DNA of 64,000 nucleotides, taken from contig CAZIBN010000002.1 in NCBI GenBank assembly GCA_964537395.1, positions 14,507 through 78,506 of the forward strand, read 5' to 3'. Within the stretch, counting starts at the first letter, position 1; the number at the start of each line of letters is the position of its first letter. Source of the stretch: GWA2-66-18 sp964537395 (GTDB lineage Bacteria > Elusimicrobiota > Elusimicrobia > UBA1565 > UBA9628). The notes beneath the pieces were generated by a model. It worked only from the letters and a program-made list of their open reading frames with translations. It did not search any database and was not told the origin of the DNA. This document shows, one piece after another, positions 18,228 through 25,709 of the stretch. The position numbers and the translations under genes were made by a program.

Positions 18228-19211
18228 TCATGACGCGGTCTCCCTCGCGCCGTAGGCCGCGCGGATTGAGGAAATGCAGAACGCTGCTTCGGCCAGATTC
18301 TCGCCGCGGTGCATTCCTCCGCATTCGGCCTCAAAAGACGGCCACATCGAGGCAAGCCATTCGGGGTGTGCGGAGCCTCCTGAGAGCTTTTCGGCAAAAC
18401 GCGTGGTCTCTTCAACGCCCTCGGACTTAATGGTGAGAGAGTCGTCGCGCAATTCCGCGGTGCCGCGTTCGCCGGTGATGAAGGCATGATTGGAACGCTC
18501 GCCCGAGCGCCAGGAGAGGTGCATGGTTCCGGACGCGGCGGGAGCCGCGAACAACGCGGTCGCAACGTCGTCCACGGAGCCGCGCGGATGAAGGACGACG
18601 TCGACAATAGATATTTTAGGGCCCAGAAGACGTCGCATCAAATAGAGATTGTGCCAGCCGTGATCCACGAAAATGCCGCCGCCCGAGATGGCCGGGTCTT
18701 TGCGCCAGTCGTTCGGCGAAGCCGAAACGGACGGGCGCGTGCGAAGCACGCGAATATCAGCGTGACGAATGGGTCCAAGGCGGCCGGAGGCCGCAACCTC
18801 GAGAAGCCGGCTCCATTGAGGTGAATACGCCCAATTGTTGATGCTATACACACACACGTTCCGCGAAGCGGATTCCGTTTGGATCTGGGCGAAGATTTCA
18901 GGATCCAATGTCAGGGGCTTCTCGCAGAGGACGTGGATGCCTGCACGAATTCCAGATAAAATTGCCGTTCCGTGATAGCTTGGCGGAGAGCAAACGATGA
19001 GGGCGTCCAACGATCTCTCCGCCGACAGCAACGCTTCCACGGAGTCGTAGATGCGGGCGTGCGGCAGCGAACGGATCGCCGCTTCGCGGCGTAATGGCGA
19101 GGGCTCGGCGACCGCATCCACGACGACGCTGAGAGAGCGCAAAGCCGATAAATGCGCGCCCTCGGCGATGGCCCCGAAGCCGACTAAGCCGACGCGACGG
19201 ATCTTGTTCAG
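18228..19211 (-). CDS. Gfo/Idh/MocA-family dehydrogenase, probable CTG start
   Basis: 327 aa if started at CTG (19211): M-NKIRRVGLVGFGAIAEG. The in-frame TTG at 19142 would delete the Rossmann motif GFGAIA. Upstream of the CTG there is no ATG, GTG or TTG before a stop codon. The CTG overlaps the aminotransferase stop by four bases (CTGA), as in the other junctions of this operon, with AAGAGG 8 bases before it. The catalytic motif is VLCEKPLTL, and WRKDPAISGGGIFVDHGWHN resembles the substrate-binding HxxD/H region. It may oxidise a hydroxyl of inositol or another polyol to a ketone for the aminotransferase (inference). Confidence 0.85.
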   Translation of the reverse strand: MNKIRRVGLVGFGAIAEGAHLSALRSLSVVVDAVAEPSPLRREAAIRSLPHARIYDSVEALLSAERSLDALIVCSPPSYHGTAILSGIRAGIHVLCEKPLTLDPEIFAQIQTESASRNVCVYSINNWAYSPQWSRLLEVAASGRLGPIRHADIRVLRTRPSVSASPNDWRKDPAISGGGIFVDHGWHNLYLMRRLLGPKISIVDVVLHPRGSVDDVATALFAAPAASGTMHLSWRSGERSNHAFITGERGTAELRDDSLTIKSEGVEETTRFAEKLSGGSAHPEWLASMWPSFEAECGGMHRGENLAEAAFCISSIRAAYGARETAS

Positions 19212-20551
19212 AGTGAGCGCCTCTTCGCGACCACAGTCATCGCTTCAGCCATGAGGTCGAGACCATCAAGAGCTTGCTTCTCCGTGATCACGAGCGGCGG
19301 GTTGATGCGCAGCGAAGGATTGTATGCCATCGTCAAAACGCCGCGTTTTAGGCCTTCCTCAAAAATCTCCTTACAGATATTCTTGTCGAGGGGTTTTTTA
19401 TCCTTCGGATTGACGAGATCGACACCAATCATCAAGCCGCGGCCGCGCAGAGAACCGATCAACGGCTGCTGCTGCTGGATCTTGGTGAGGCGCTGGAGCA
19501 TCGCCGCGCCTACCGTCGCGGCGTTCTCGACGAGCTTGTCGCGTAAAATAATCTGCAAAGTCGTGTCGCAGGCCGCCGACGCCAGCGGATTGCCGCCATA
19601 GCTCGAAGACGACCCCGACGGATTGGACCACGGCTTAGACATCGAGATCTCGTTGGTGGTAACCACGCCCGACACCGGGAAGCCGCCGCCGAAGCCCTTG
19701 CCGATGGTCATCATGTCGGGGATGACCCCCTCATGATCGCACCCGAACATCTTCCCCGTGCGTCCGAAGCCCGTGATCATCTCGTCGGAAATAAACACCG
19801 CCCCGATCTCCTGGGCGAGTTCCTGGACGCCCTTGAAGAAACCTTTCGGAGGAATCACGTTGCCGTTGGTCCCCTGCACCGGCTCGATGATGATCGCCGC
19901 CACCGCGCCCGTCGTCTCGCGCTTGATCTTCTCGCGCAGGAATTCCAGCGAATGCGCTCCGCAATCGTGCGGCGCTGTCGCGCCGAACGGACATTTCCGG
20001 GAATCGGGATAGGGAGAGAGATGCAGCCCGGGCGCCGTCGCCCCGTACCCGTTCTTGAAGCCGTCATTGAGCAGGCCCATGACTCCCTGCGTCTTGCCGT
20101 GGAACCCGCCCCAAAATCCGATGACCTCGAACTTCCCCGTCTTGCTTTTCGCGAGCCGCAAAGCAGCCTCGACCGCCTCCGCTCCTGAGCTGTACAACTG
20201 GCAGCGGTTCAAGCCCTTCGGCGTCACGGACGCCAGGGTCTTGAGGAAATTGACGCGGTGCGGCGTGGTGAAGGAGCCGACCGCGGTCTTCGCGGCCTGC
20301 TCGCCGATCGCCTTCGCCCACTCCGGGTGGCCGTAGCCCAGCGAAGCGACGCCGATGCCCGCGACGAGATCCAGATATTCCTTGCCATCCACGTCGCGAA
20401 GCGACGCGCCTTTGCCGCCGTCGATGGCGAGCTGGGCGTACAACGCGATCGTCTGCAGCCCGGGAGCTATATACTCCTGCTCTTCTTGAAAGAGGGCTTT
20501 CGATTTCGGCCCGGCCGAATACGGGGCGTCCGTCAGCGTCTGAGAGGTCAT
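19208..20551 (-). CDS. Class III PLP-dependent aminotransferase
   Basis: 447 aa, fold-type I class III (ornithine/GABA aminotransferase-like). PLP-binding features are GAEAVEAALRLA, the GFWGGFHGKTQG loop, IIIEPVQG, ISDEMITGFGRTG (D256) and the Schiff-base lysine K285 in TIGKGFGGGFP. The start MTSQTL was chosen; a longer in-frame extension overlaps the ATP-grasp gene. The natural substrate cannot be read from sequence. Next to a dehydrogenase and Ino1 it could aminate an inosose or another keto sugar, analogous in logic (not family) to the DegT-type aminotransferases of aminocyclitol pathways. The gap from the upstream gene is 5 bases. Confidence 0.9.
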   Translation of the reverse strand: MTSQTLTDAPYSAGPKSKALFQEEQEYIAPGLQTIALYAQLAIDGGKGASLRDVDGKEYLDLVAGIGVASLGYGHPEWAKAIGEQAAKTAVGSFTTPHRVNFLKTLASVTPKGLNRCQLYSSGAEAVEAALRLAKSKTGKFEVIGFWGGFHGKTQGVMGLLNDGFKNGYGATAPGLHLSPYPDSRKCPFGATAPHDCGAHSLEFLREKIKRETTGAVAAIIIEPVQGTNGNVIPPKGFFKGVQELAQEIGAVFISDEMITGFGRTGKMFGCDHEGVIPDMMTIGKGFGGGFPVSGVVTTNEISMSKPWSNPSGSSSSYGGNPLASAACDTTLQIILRDKLVENAATVGAAMLQRLTKIQQQQPLIGSLRGRGLMIGVDLVNPKDKKPLDKNICKEIFEEGLKRGVLTMAYNPSLRINPPLVITEKQALDGLDLMAEAMTVVAKRRSL

Positions 20552-20556
20552 GTCGT

Positions 20557-21399
20557 TTATCCTTTTTTGCCCGCGACCTGGCGGAGGCGAAGCCGGAGCC
20601 GGCGGGCGATCTGGACCGCCGCTTCGGAGCGCACGCGCGCGAAGCTCGGCCAGCTGTTGATGTCGATGATATAAATCTTTCCCTCGGGAGTGATGATGGC
20701 GTCGCCGCCGAACACCTCGACCTTCACGGTCTTGGCGGCGAGCTCGGCCTGGGCGGCGAGGTCCTCGAGCTCGAAGGGCAGGCGGCGGGCGGTGGAAGGA
20801 TCGTGGTAGAACCACGTGAACCACTGGCCGGGGCCGACGCCGTAGAACTTGATGAGGTCGCCGTCGGTGTGGCGCTGGATCGCGAGATCCTTGATCTCCC
20901 GGCTCTCGAACTCGCGCCGGATCTTCTCGGCTTCGTCCCAGTCCTTGGCGAAGACCACGTCGTAGGCGCAGGTGTTATGCACGTCGCCGCGCTTGAGCCA
21001 CCAGCCTCCGTCGGCCTCGAAGTCGGGCGCCTTCTTGTTGGCGTCGGCGGTGGAGCGGCGCACCACCGTGGACGGATACGAGAGGCCGGGCGTGTTCGCG
21101 AAAGATTCGAGCATGCGCGTGCGGTAGCAGCCGAGCACGGAGTCGGCGGGGTTGACCGTCACGACGCCGGTCTCGGCCTCGATCTTCTTGAGGCGCATGA
21201 GGCGCGGGTAGGTCTCGCACATCGGGACGATGAGATCGAAGCCTTTCCCGTCGGCGCGGTCGAATTCCTCAGGGGTCATCACCGTGACCTCGGTCTTGAG
21301 GATCGAGAGCTGGTCCATCACCGCCTTGAGGATCAGCGCGTCATCGGACTCGCGGCCGGGGGAGTTCTGGGTCTCGCGCAAAATACCAAGAGCTTTCAT
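20557..21399 (-). CDS. ATP-grasp family ligase or kinase
   Basis: 280 aa. The C-terminal ATP-grasp core is evident: WWLKRGDVHN (substrate/nucleotide loop), LAIQRHTDGDLIKFYGVG, and the metal-binding EGKIYIIDINSWPSF end with a conserved D-x-N. The N-terminal 90 residues form a small alpha/beta domain (FDLIVPMCETYPRL). ATP-grasp enzymes activate a carboxylate for amide ligation, but inositol-trisphosphate 5/6-kinases share this fold, and the QRHTDGDLIKFY segment resembles them somewhat. In this operon it could therefore ligate an amino acid to an amine or phosphorylate an inositol. Its ATG overlaps the nucleotidyltransferase stop (ATGA). Confidence 0.8.
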   Translation of the reverse strand: MKALGILRETQNSPGRESDDALILKAVMDQLSILKTEVTVMTPEEFDRADGKGFDLIVPMCETYPRLMRLKKIEAETGVVTVNPADSVLGCYRTRMLESFANTPGLSYPSTVVRRSTADANKKAPDFEADGGWWLKRGDVHNTCAYDVVFAKDWDEAEKIRREFESREIKDLAIQRHTDGDLIKFYGVGPGQWFTWFYHDPSTARRLPFELEDLAAQAELAAKTVKVEVFGGDAIITPEGKIYIIDINSWPSFARVRSEAAVQIARRLRLRLRQVAGKKG

Positions 21400-22106
21400 C
21401 GGTTCGTCTCCACGGTGAGAAATGTTTCGGCGGCATGTAAGTCTTCGGGCCGGTCCACGTCGAGAGATTTGGAGAGGATAACACCTTTAACGACCGCGCC
21501 TGAGGCGACGAGATCTCGAAAAAAATCCCTAAGTCGAGAATGCCGTTCAGCCTGCGGAATATCCGTCGCGGCCTTCCGAGTCATGTAATAAAGGCCGCAA
21601 GTCACGGCGTCCTTACGCTTCGCGTCGGCGCCAAGGGCTGTTATGCGGCCATTCGCGTCCGCGTCGGCCCACAAGGGTTTCTCGTCGTCGACATGCAACG
21701 TTAAAGCAAGTCCCGCGTCGGCGTTGGAGCCCCGGCATTCGCGTATGAATCGAGCGACATCGTCCGTCTTGATCAACGCGTCCACGGTGCTCACGATGAA
21801 TTCTCGATTCGTTGCCGTTTCCGCAAGCCGTTTGGAAACGAGCCGGAACGACTCGAACGATGAGGCCGTGTCGGCCGTCACGAAATCGAATTTGACGTCG
21901 GGGAATGCTGAGGACAGATAAGGCGCGACTGCGTCGCCGCGCGAATTGGTCAAAACGACAATGTCTTTACACCCCGCCGAGCGCAATCCGACGACCACCC
22001 AATGGATGAGCGGCTTCGCCGCTATATTTATCATCGGCTTAATCGTGCCCGGATGGCTCTTGCTCAGGCGCGAGCCCTCGCCGGCGGCGATGATCGCGGC
22101 TCTCAT
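21396..22106 (-). CDS. Sugar/inositol-phosphate nucleotidyltransferase
   Basis: 236 aa. The N-terminus AAIIAAGEGSRLSKSHPGTI with KPMINIAAKPLIHWVV is the classic NTP-transferase signature (GxGxRL...KPM). A TVDALIKTDD segment provides the metal-binding acidic region and SLDVDRPEDLHAAETFL ends it. Family members make CDP-, GDP- or UDP-activated compounds. Because the CDP-alcohol phosphotransferase has a degenerate nucleotidyltransferase-like domain, this gene is a good candidate to make CDP-inositol from CTP and inositol phosphate (inference). Overlaps neighbours by four bases on both sides. Confidence 0.87.
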   Translation of the reverse strand: MRAAIIAAGEGSRLSKSHPGTIKPMINIAAKPLIHWVVVGLRSAGCKDIVVLTNSRGDAVAPYLSSAFPDVKFDFVTADTASSFESFRLVSKRLAETATNREFIVSTVDALIKTDDVARFIRECRGSNADAGLALTLHVDDEKPLWADADANGRITALGADAKRKDAVTCGLYYMTRKAATDIPQAERHSRLRDFFRDLVASGAVVKGVILSKSLDVDRPEDLHAAETFLTVETNR

Positions 22107-22768
22107 CCGAGCGCCGCCTCGAGCTCAGTCACCGAGCGCAGCGTCCAATGCTGGCCTGCTTTTGGCGGCTTCGCCGCCGCTGAAATCAACGCGATTTTCA
22201 TGCCGACGCCGGCAGCGCCCGCCATGTCGCGCTTGACCGAGTCCCCGACCATCACGCACTCCGCAGGGGAGGCGTCGACCGCCTTGGTGGCGTGGAGGAA
22301 GATCGCGGCGTCGGGTTTGGTCACGCCGAGCACGCCGGAGTCGGCGACCACGGAGAAGAGCGGGCGCAACCCTTCGGCGGTCAGGATCCCATCGAGGTTG
22401 CCGTAGAAATTCGACACGATGCCGAGGCGGTAGCGCTTGGCGAGGCGCTCAAGCACGGGGGCCAGGCGCTGGAACTGGCCGCGGCAGTCGGCAACAAAAC
22501 GGCCGGCGATCGGGTCGACCAGGTCGCTGCGGTGCGGAGCCAGGATCTTGATCACATCTTCGACCTGGAGGCGCACGGTTTGCGCCAGGTCCAGGCCCTT
22601 CAACGCGTGCCGGATGTGAAGGTTGTCGTCGGAATCGTAGAAGGCGCGGTCAAAGAGATCCTTTGGGAAATCAAGGCCGGCTTCCTTATAAATGGGGTGG
22701 AAGCGCTCGAGCCAGGTGGTTCCATCGGCATCGAGGGTCCCCCCATAGTCGAACAACAGGGACTTCAT
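22103..22768 (-). CDS. HAD-superfamily phosphatase
   Basis: 221 aa starting at MKSLLFDYGGTLDADG. HAD motif I is DYGGTLD, motif II is IVSNFYG, the lysine is in VTKPDAAIF and motif IV is MVGDSVKRDMAGA. It has an alpha-helical cap of the subfamily I type. Likely substrates are small phosphate esters. In this operon it could dephosphorylate inositol phosphate or the final phosphodiester. It is the first gene of the operon and has a consensus -10 TATAAT six bases before its ATG; the longer extension upstream lacks support. Confidence 0.87.
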   Translation of the reverse strand: MKSLLFDYGGTLDADGTTWLERFHPIYKEAGLDFPKDLFDRAFYDSDDNLHIRHALKGLDLAQTVRLQVEDVIKILAPHRSDLVDPIAGRFVADCRGQFQRLAPVLERLAKRYRLGIVSNFYGNLDGILTAEGLRPLFSVVADSGVLGVTKPDAAIFLHATKAVDASPAECVMVGDSVKRDMAGAAGVGMKIALISAAAKPPKAGQHWTLRSVTELEAALG

Positions 22769-22774
22769 TCTAAT

Positions 22775-22780
22775 ATTATA
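22775..22780 (-). promoter_or_regulatory. Consensus -10 of the inositol operon, leaderless
   Basis: A perfect TATAAT on the minus strand, six bases before the ATG at 22768. The -35 region is poor. It predicts a leaderless mRNA for the first gene. Confidence 0.65.
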
Positions 22781-22833
22781 CTTCATAGCGTTCATGCTGG
22801 CTGATGCGAACATCGCCGTGAATCGAGTAGGTC

Positions 22834-22862
22834 TTGACAATCTCAGGTAAACCTGTTATAAA
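22834..22862 (+). promoter_or_regulatory. Near-consensus sigma-70 promoter with internal palindrome (pilMNOPQ)
   Basis: TTGACA, a 17-base spacer and TATAAA. The spacer holds the inverted repeat CAGGT-AA-ACCTG (22844-22855), an obvious place for a repressor. Transcription would start near 22869, about 100 bases before pilM. It is the best canonical promoter in the window. Confidence 0.85.
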
Positions 22863-22881
22863 TCCGTGCCGCACAAAAAAC

Positions 22882-22931
22882 GCGCCGAGTCCGACCTCCC
22901 GTGGAATACGGGGGGGCGTCGGCGCTTTTTT
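22882..22931 (+). terminator. Leader terminator or attenuator upstream of pilM
   Basis: The stem GCGCCGA / TCGGCGC (22882-22888 with 22919-22925) continues as an inner GC-rich hairpin and is followed by six Ts. It lies between the promoter at 22834 and pilM (22972). It either attenuates pilM expression or ends a short RNA of about 60 bases. Confidence 0.8.
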
Positions 22932-22971
22932 AATGGCCTGTTGCGGTCGTAGACTGGAAGCAAGGAGATAA

Positions 22972-24111
22972 ATGCCTAAGATCGATGTCAAGGAGAAGCT
23001 CGGGGCCCTGAAAGGGCTCGCGGAGATGTTCCTTGGCCCCAAGGACGTCGTCGGCATCGACGTCGGCTCATACTCGGTCAAGGTCGTCCTCTTTAAGGTT
23101 GAGGCCGGCGTGTGCCAGCTTAAAGCCTGGGGCCATCTGCCCCTGGGCGCGAAGGTGGACGCGGGCCCCGATGAAAAGAAGGCGGCCGTGGTCAACGCGC
23201 TGCGCGCCCTCTTCATCGAGAAGGGCATCAAGGTGAAGGACGTCTCCACCGCTTTGTCGGGCAATGCGGTCATCGTGCGTTATGTCAAATTCCCCCGTTT
23301 GACGAAGCTCGAGCTTCTGTCGACCTTGGCCACCGAGGCCGAGCCGTTCATCCCTTTCGACATCAACGAAGTCCAGCTCGGATTCCATATCCTCAGCGAG
23401 ATCGTCGAGGACGGACAGAAGAAGATGGAGACCGTGCTCGTCGCGGCAAAGCGCGAGCTCATCGTTTCCCGCCTTGAGATCCTGCAGGGCGCGGGGCTGA
23501 CCCCCGCGATCATCGACGTGGACAGCTTCGCGCTCGAGAACGTCCACGAGAAGATCCGAGACGCGAAGGAAGGCCCGGGCGCGACGCTCTATCTTAATAT
23601 CGGCCACATGGTGACGAACCTTTCCATCGTGGAGAACGGCGTCACGCGCGTCGTGCGCGATATGTTCATCGCCGGCAACACGATGACGAAGGCCATCATG
23701 AAGGCTTTCCAGTGCGACGCGGCCAAGGCCGAGGAGCTCAAGCATTCCCGCGGCGTGTTCGTCGATCCCGCGGAGAAGGAGAAGGCCCTCGCCGACGGCG
23801 ACCGTGACGGCCTCGGCGTCTCGCAGGCTGTCGGCCAGGTCGCCCGAGACCTCGTCGCCGAGGTCCACCGCTCCGTCGACTTCTATCTTTCGCAAGGCCC
23901 GGACCGCTCGATCGGCCGCATCATGCTCGCCGGCGGCAGCGCGCGCCTGAAGAATCTCGACAAGCATCTTGCCCAGGAGTTGAAGGTCCCCGTCTTGGTG
24001 CTCAATCCTTTCTCGTTCGCGAAAGGCGGCGAGGCCGTGCCCGAAGGCCTGTCGCCCTCGTTCGGCGTGGCGGCGGGGCTGGCTCTGAGGCAGAACAGGG
24101 ATTGGGAATAG
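22972..24111 (+). CDS. pilM: Type IV pilus assembly protein PilM
   Basis: 379 aa actin-like ATPase of the inner-membrane alignment complex. The phosphate-binding motif is VVGIDVGSYSVKVV (about 27-40), the PilM-specific EAEPFIPFDINEVQLGFHIL stretch is present, and later actin-fold motifs are LYLNIGHMVTNLSIV and RIMLAGGSARLKNLD. PilM sits in the cytoplasm and binds the N-terminus of PilN. A ribosome site AAGGAG precedes the ATG by a few bases. First gene of a tight pilMNOPQ operon. Confidence 0.95.
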   Translation: MPKIDVKEKLGALKGLAEMFLGPKDVVGIDVGSYSVKVVLFKVEAGVCQLKAWGHLPLGAKVDAGPDEKKAAVVNALRALFIEKGIKVKDVSTALSGNAVIVRYVKFPRLTKLELLSTLATEAEPFIPFDINEVQLGFHILSEIVEDGQKKMETVLVAAKRELIVSRLEILQGAGLTPAIIDVDSFALENVHEKIRDAKEGPGATLYLNIGHMVTNLSIVENGVTRVVRDMFIAGNTMTKAIMKAFQCDAAKAEELKHSRGVFVDPAEKEKALADGDRDGLGVSQAVGQVARDLVAEVHRSVDFYLSQGPDRSIGRIMLAGGSARLKNLDKHLAQELKVPVLVLNPFSFAKGGEAVPEGLSPSFGVAAGLALRQNRDWE

Positions 24112-24115
24112 CGCG

Positions 24116-24658
24116 ATGATCAAGGTCAACCTTGTTCCCTCCGAGATCCTCGCCAAGGCCAAGTCGCGGCAGCTGCTGCTCCAGGCCGGCGCCGTCGGCA
24201 GCCTGTTAGCGCTGCTGCTCCTCGGCGCCTCCTTCGGCCATTGGTACGGCAAGCACGCGCTCGAGATCACGTTGGTCGAGAAAGAGGCCAAGCTCAAGCA
24301 GCTGGACCGCATCGTCAAGCAGGTCGAGGAGCTCGAGAAGGCCGCCGCCGCCGTGCGCGCGCGCCTCGGCGTCATCGAGGATCTCCTGCTTGGACGCGCC
24401 TACTACCCCATCTTCATGTCCGAGTTCGCCCGCTCGGTTCCGGCCGGCGTCAAGGTGAACTCGATGGGCACCGCGACTGCGGCGCCCGGCACCCTCAAGC
24501 TTACGATCGCCGCCGTCGCGAACACCAATGAGGACATCGCGGCCTGGGTGAAGACCCTGGAGAAGAACGCGAAGTTCGCTTCGATCGAGTTCGGGGCCGT
24601 GTCCGTCGCCGGGACCACCTATAACTTCTCGTTGACGGCGACGTACACGAGCAAATAA
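24116..24658 (+). CDS. pilN: Type IV pilus assembly protein PilN
   Basis: 180 aa. A short cytoplasmic start MIKVNLVPSEILAK carries the INLLP-like PilM-binding motif. A transmembrane helix (about 19-40), a coiled coil and a ferredoxin-like periplasmic domain follow. It pairs with PilO in the alignment complex. The gap to pilM is 4 bases and to pilO one base. Confidence 0.92.
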   Translation: MIKVNLVPSEILAKAKSRQLLLQAGAVGSLLALLLLGASFGHWYGKHALEITLVEKEAKLKQLDRIVKQVEELEKAAAAVRARLGVIEDLLLGRAYYPIFMSEFARSVPAGVKVNSMGTATAAPGTLKLTIAAVANTNEDIAAWVKTLEKNAKFASIEFGAVSVAGTTYNFSLTATYTSK

Positions 24659-24659
24659 A

Positions 24660-25205
24660 ATGGCCATGCAACTCTCGAAGCAGCAGCAGCAGTATCTCGG
24701 CGCCGGCGCCGTGCTGTTCGTCGTTTTCAGCGTCGTCTATGTGAAGTTCTTTTGGCTACCCATCTCGGCCGCCAAGGCTGAGGCGACGGAGAAGATCGAG
24801 AAGATCAGCCTCCAGATCAAGAAGGCCCAGGAGCAGGCGGCCCGGCTCGAGCGCCTGCAGGCCGAGATCGCGAGCCTCAACGAGCGTGCGGCCGAGGCGG
24901 AGAAGAAGCTGCCCAAGACGAAATCCGCTCCCGACATCCTGCTGACCATCTCCTCTCTCGCGCAGAAGAACCGGGTCGTCATCCAGAGCTTCACGCCGGG
25001 CCCGATGAAGAGCCAGACCTATTTCATCGAGCTCGCCTACCCCCTTTCGATCAAAGGCTCCTATCACAACATCGGCCGCTTCCTGGCCGCCGTCGGCCTT
25101 GAGGAGCGTATCTTCAACGTGAGGGACATCAACTATCCGTCCGCGGACCCCGGCGGAGACATGACCGTGACCTTCACCTTGCTCTCGTACCAGTATAAAG
25201 GATGA
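24660..25205 (+). CDS. pilO: Type IV pilus assembly protein PilO
   Basis: 181 aa. Short cytoplasmic tail, a transmembrane helix (about 11-32), a coiled coil (about 35-80) and a C-terminal ferredoxin-like domain (MKSQTYFIELAYPLSIKGSY then HNIGRFLAAV). It dimerises with PilN and contacts PilP. Its stop overlaps the pilP start. Confidence 0.92.
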   Translation: MAMQLSKQQQQYLGAGAVLFVVFSVVYVKFFWLPISAAKAEATEKIEKISLQIKKAQEQAARLERLQAEIASLNERAAEAEKKLPKTKSAPDILLTISSLAQKNRVVIQSFTPGPMKSQTYFIELAYPLSIKGSYHNIGRFLAAVGLEERIFNVRDINYPSADPGGDMTVTFTLLSYQYKG

Positions 25206-25696
25206 TCACCGCCACCATCGTTTTACTCCTCGCGACGGCCGGCCTCGCCTCGGCGGGGCCGGCTCCGTCGCCGGCCGCCGTGGCGACGTCGACGAGCGCC
25301 GCGCGCTCGCCGATCGGGGTTTCGACGCAGACGGTCTCGAGCATCTACACGGGCGACCGCGTGCGCGATCCCTTTCTGCCGGCCGCGATGGGCGGGGCCC
25401 GATCCGTGCGCGTCGAGGACGCGAAGACCGACGGCCCCGAGATCGTGGACATCCATGGCATGACTTTGCGCGGCATCATGAAGGACACGAAGATCGACTA
25501 CGCGCTGTTCTCCTCCGAGGGCGGCGGCACCTACCTTTTGCGCGGCGGCAAGCTTTACAACGAACGCAATAAGCCGGTCCCCGGAATCACCGGCGCCATC
25601 AAGCTGAAGCAGAAGACCGTGGAGCTCATCACTCCCGATAAGGACGTGCAGGTGTTCCGGCTTGGCGAGGATGAGAAAGCGAAGGAGAAGCTGTAG
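25202..25696 (+). CDS. pilP: PilP-like type IV pilus protein
   Basis: 164 aa. N-terminal signal-like segment (about 1-18) without a lipobox cysteine, so it may not be a lipoprotein as PilP is in proteobacteria. The linker holds the PilP motif YTGDRVRDPFLP, followed by a beta-sandwich domain (VDIHGMTLRGIMKDTKIDYA ... GTYLLRGGKL). PilP links PilNO to the secretin PilQ. The call rests on the RDPF motif, size and gene order. Confidence 0.82.
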   Translation: MITATIVLLLATAGLASAGPAPSPAAVATSTSAARSPIGVSTQTVSSIYTGDRVRDPFLPAAMGGARSVRVEDAKTDGPEIVDIHGMTLRGIMKDTKIDYALFSSEGGGTYLLRGGKLYNERNKPVPGITGAIKLKQKTVELITPDKDVQVFRLGEDEKAKEKL

Positions 25697-25709
25697 CCGC
25701 GGAGAATCT

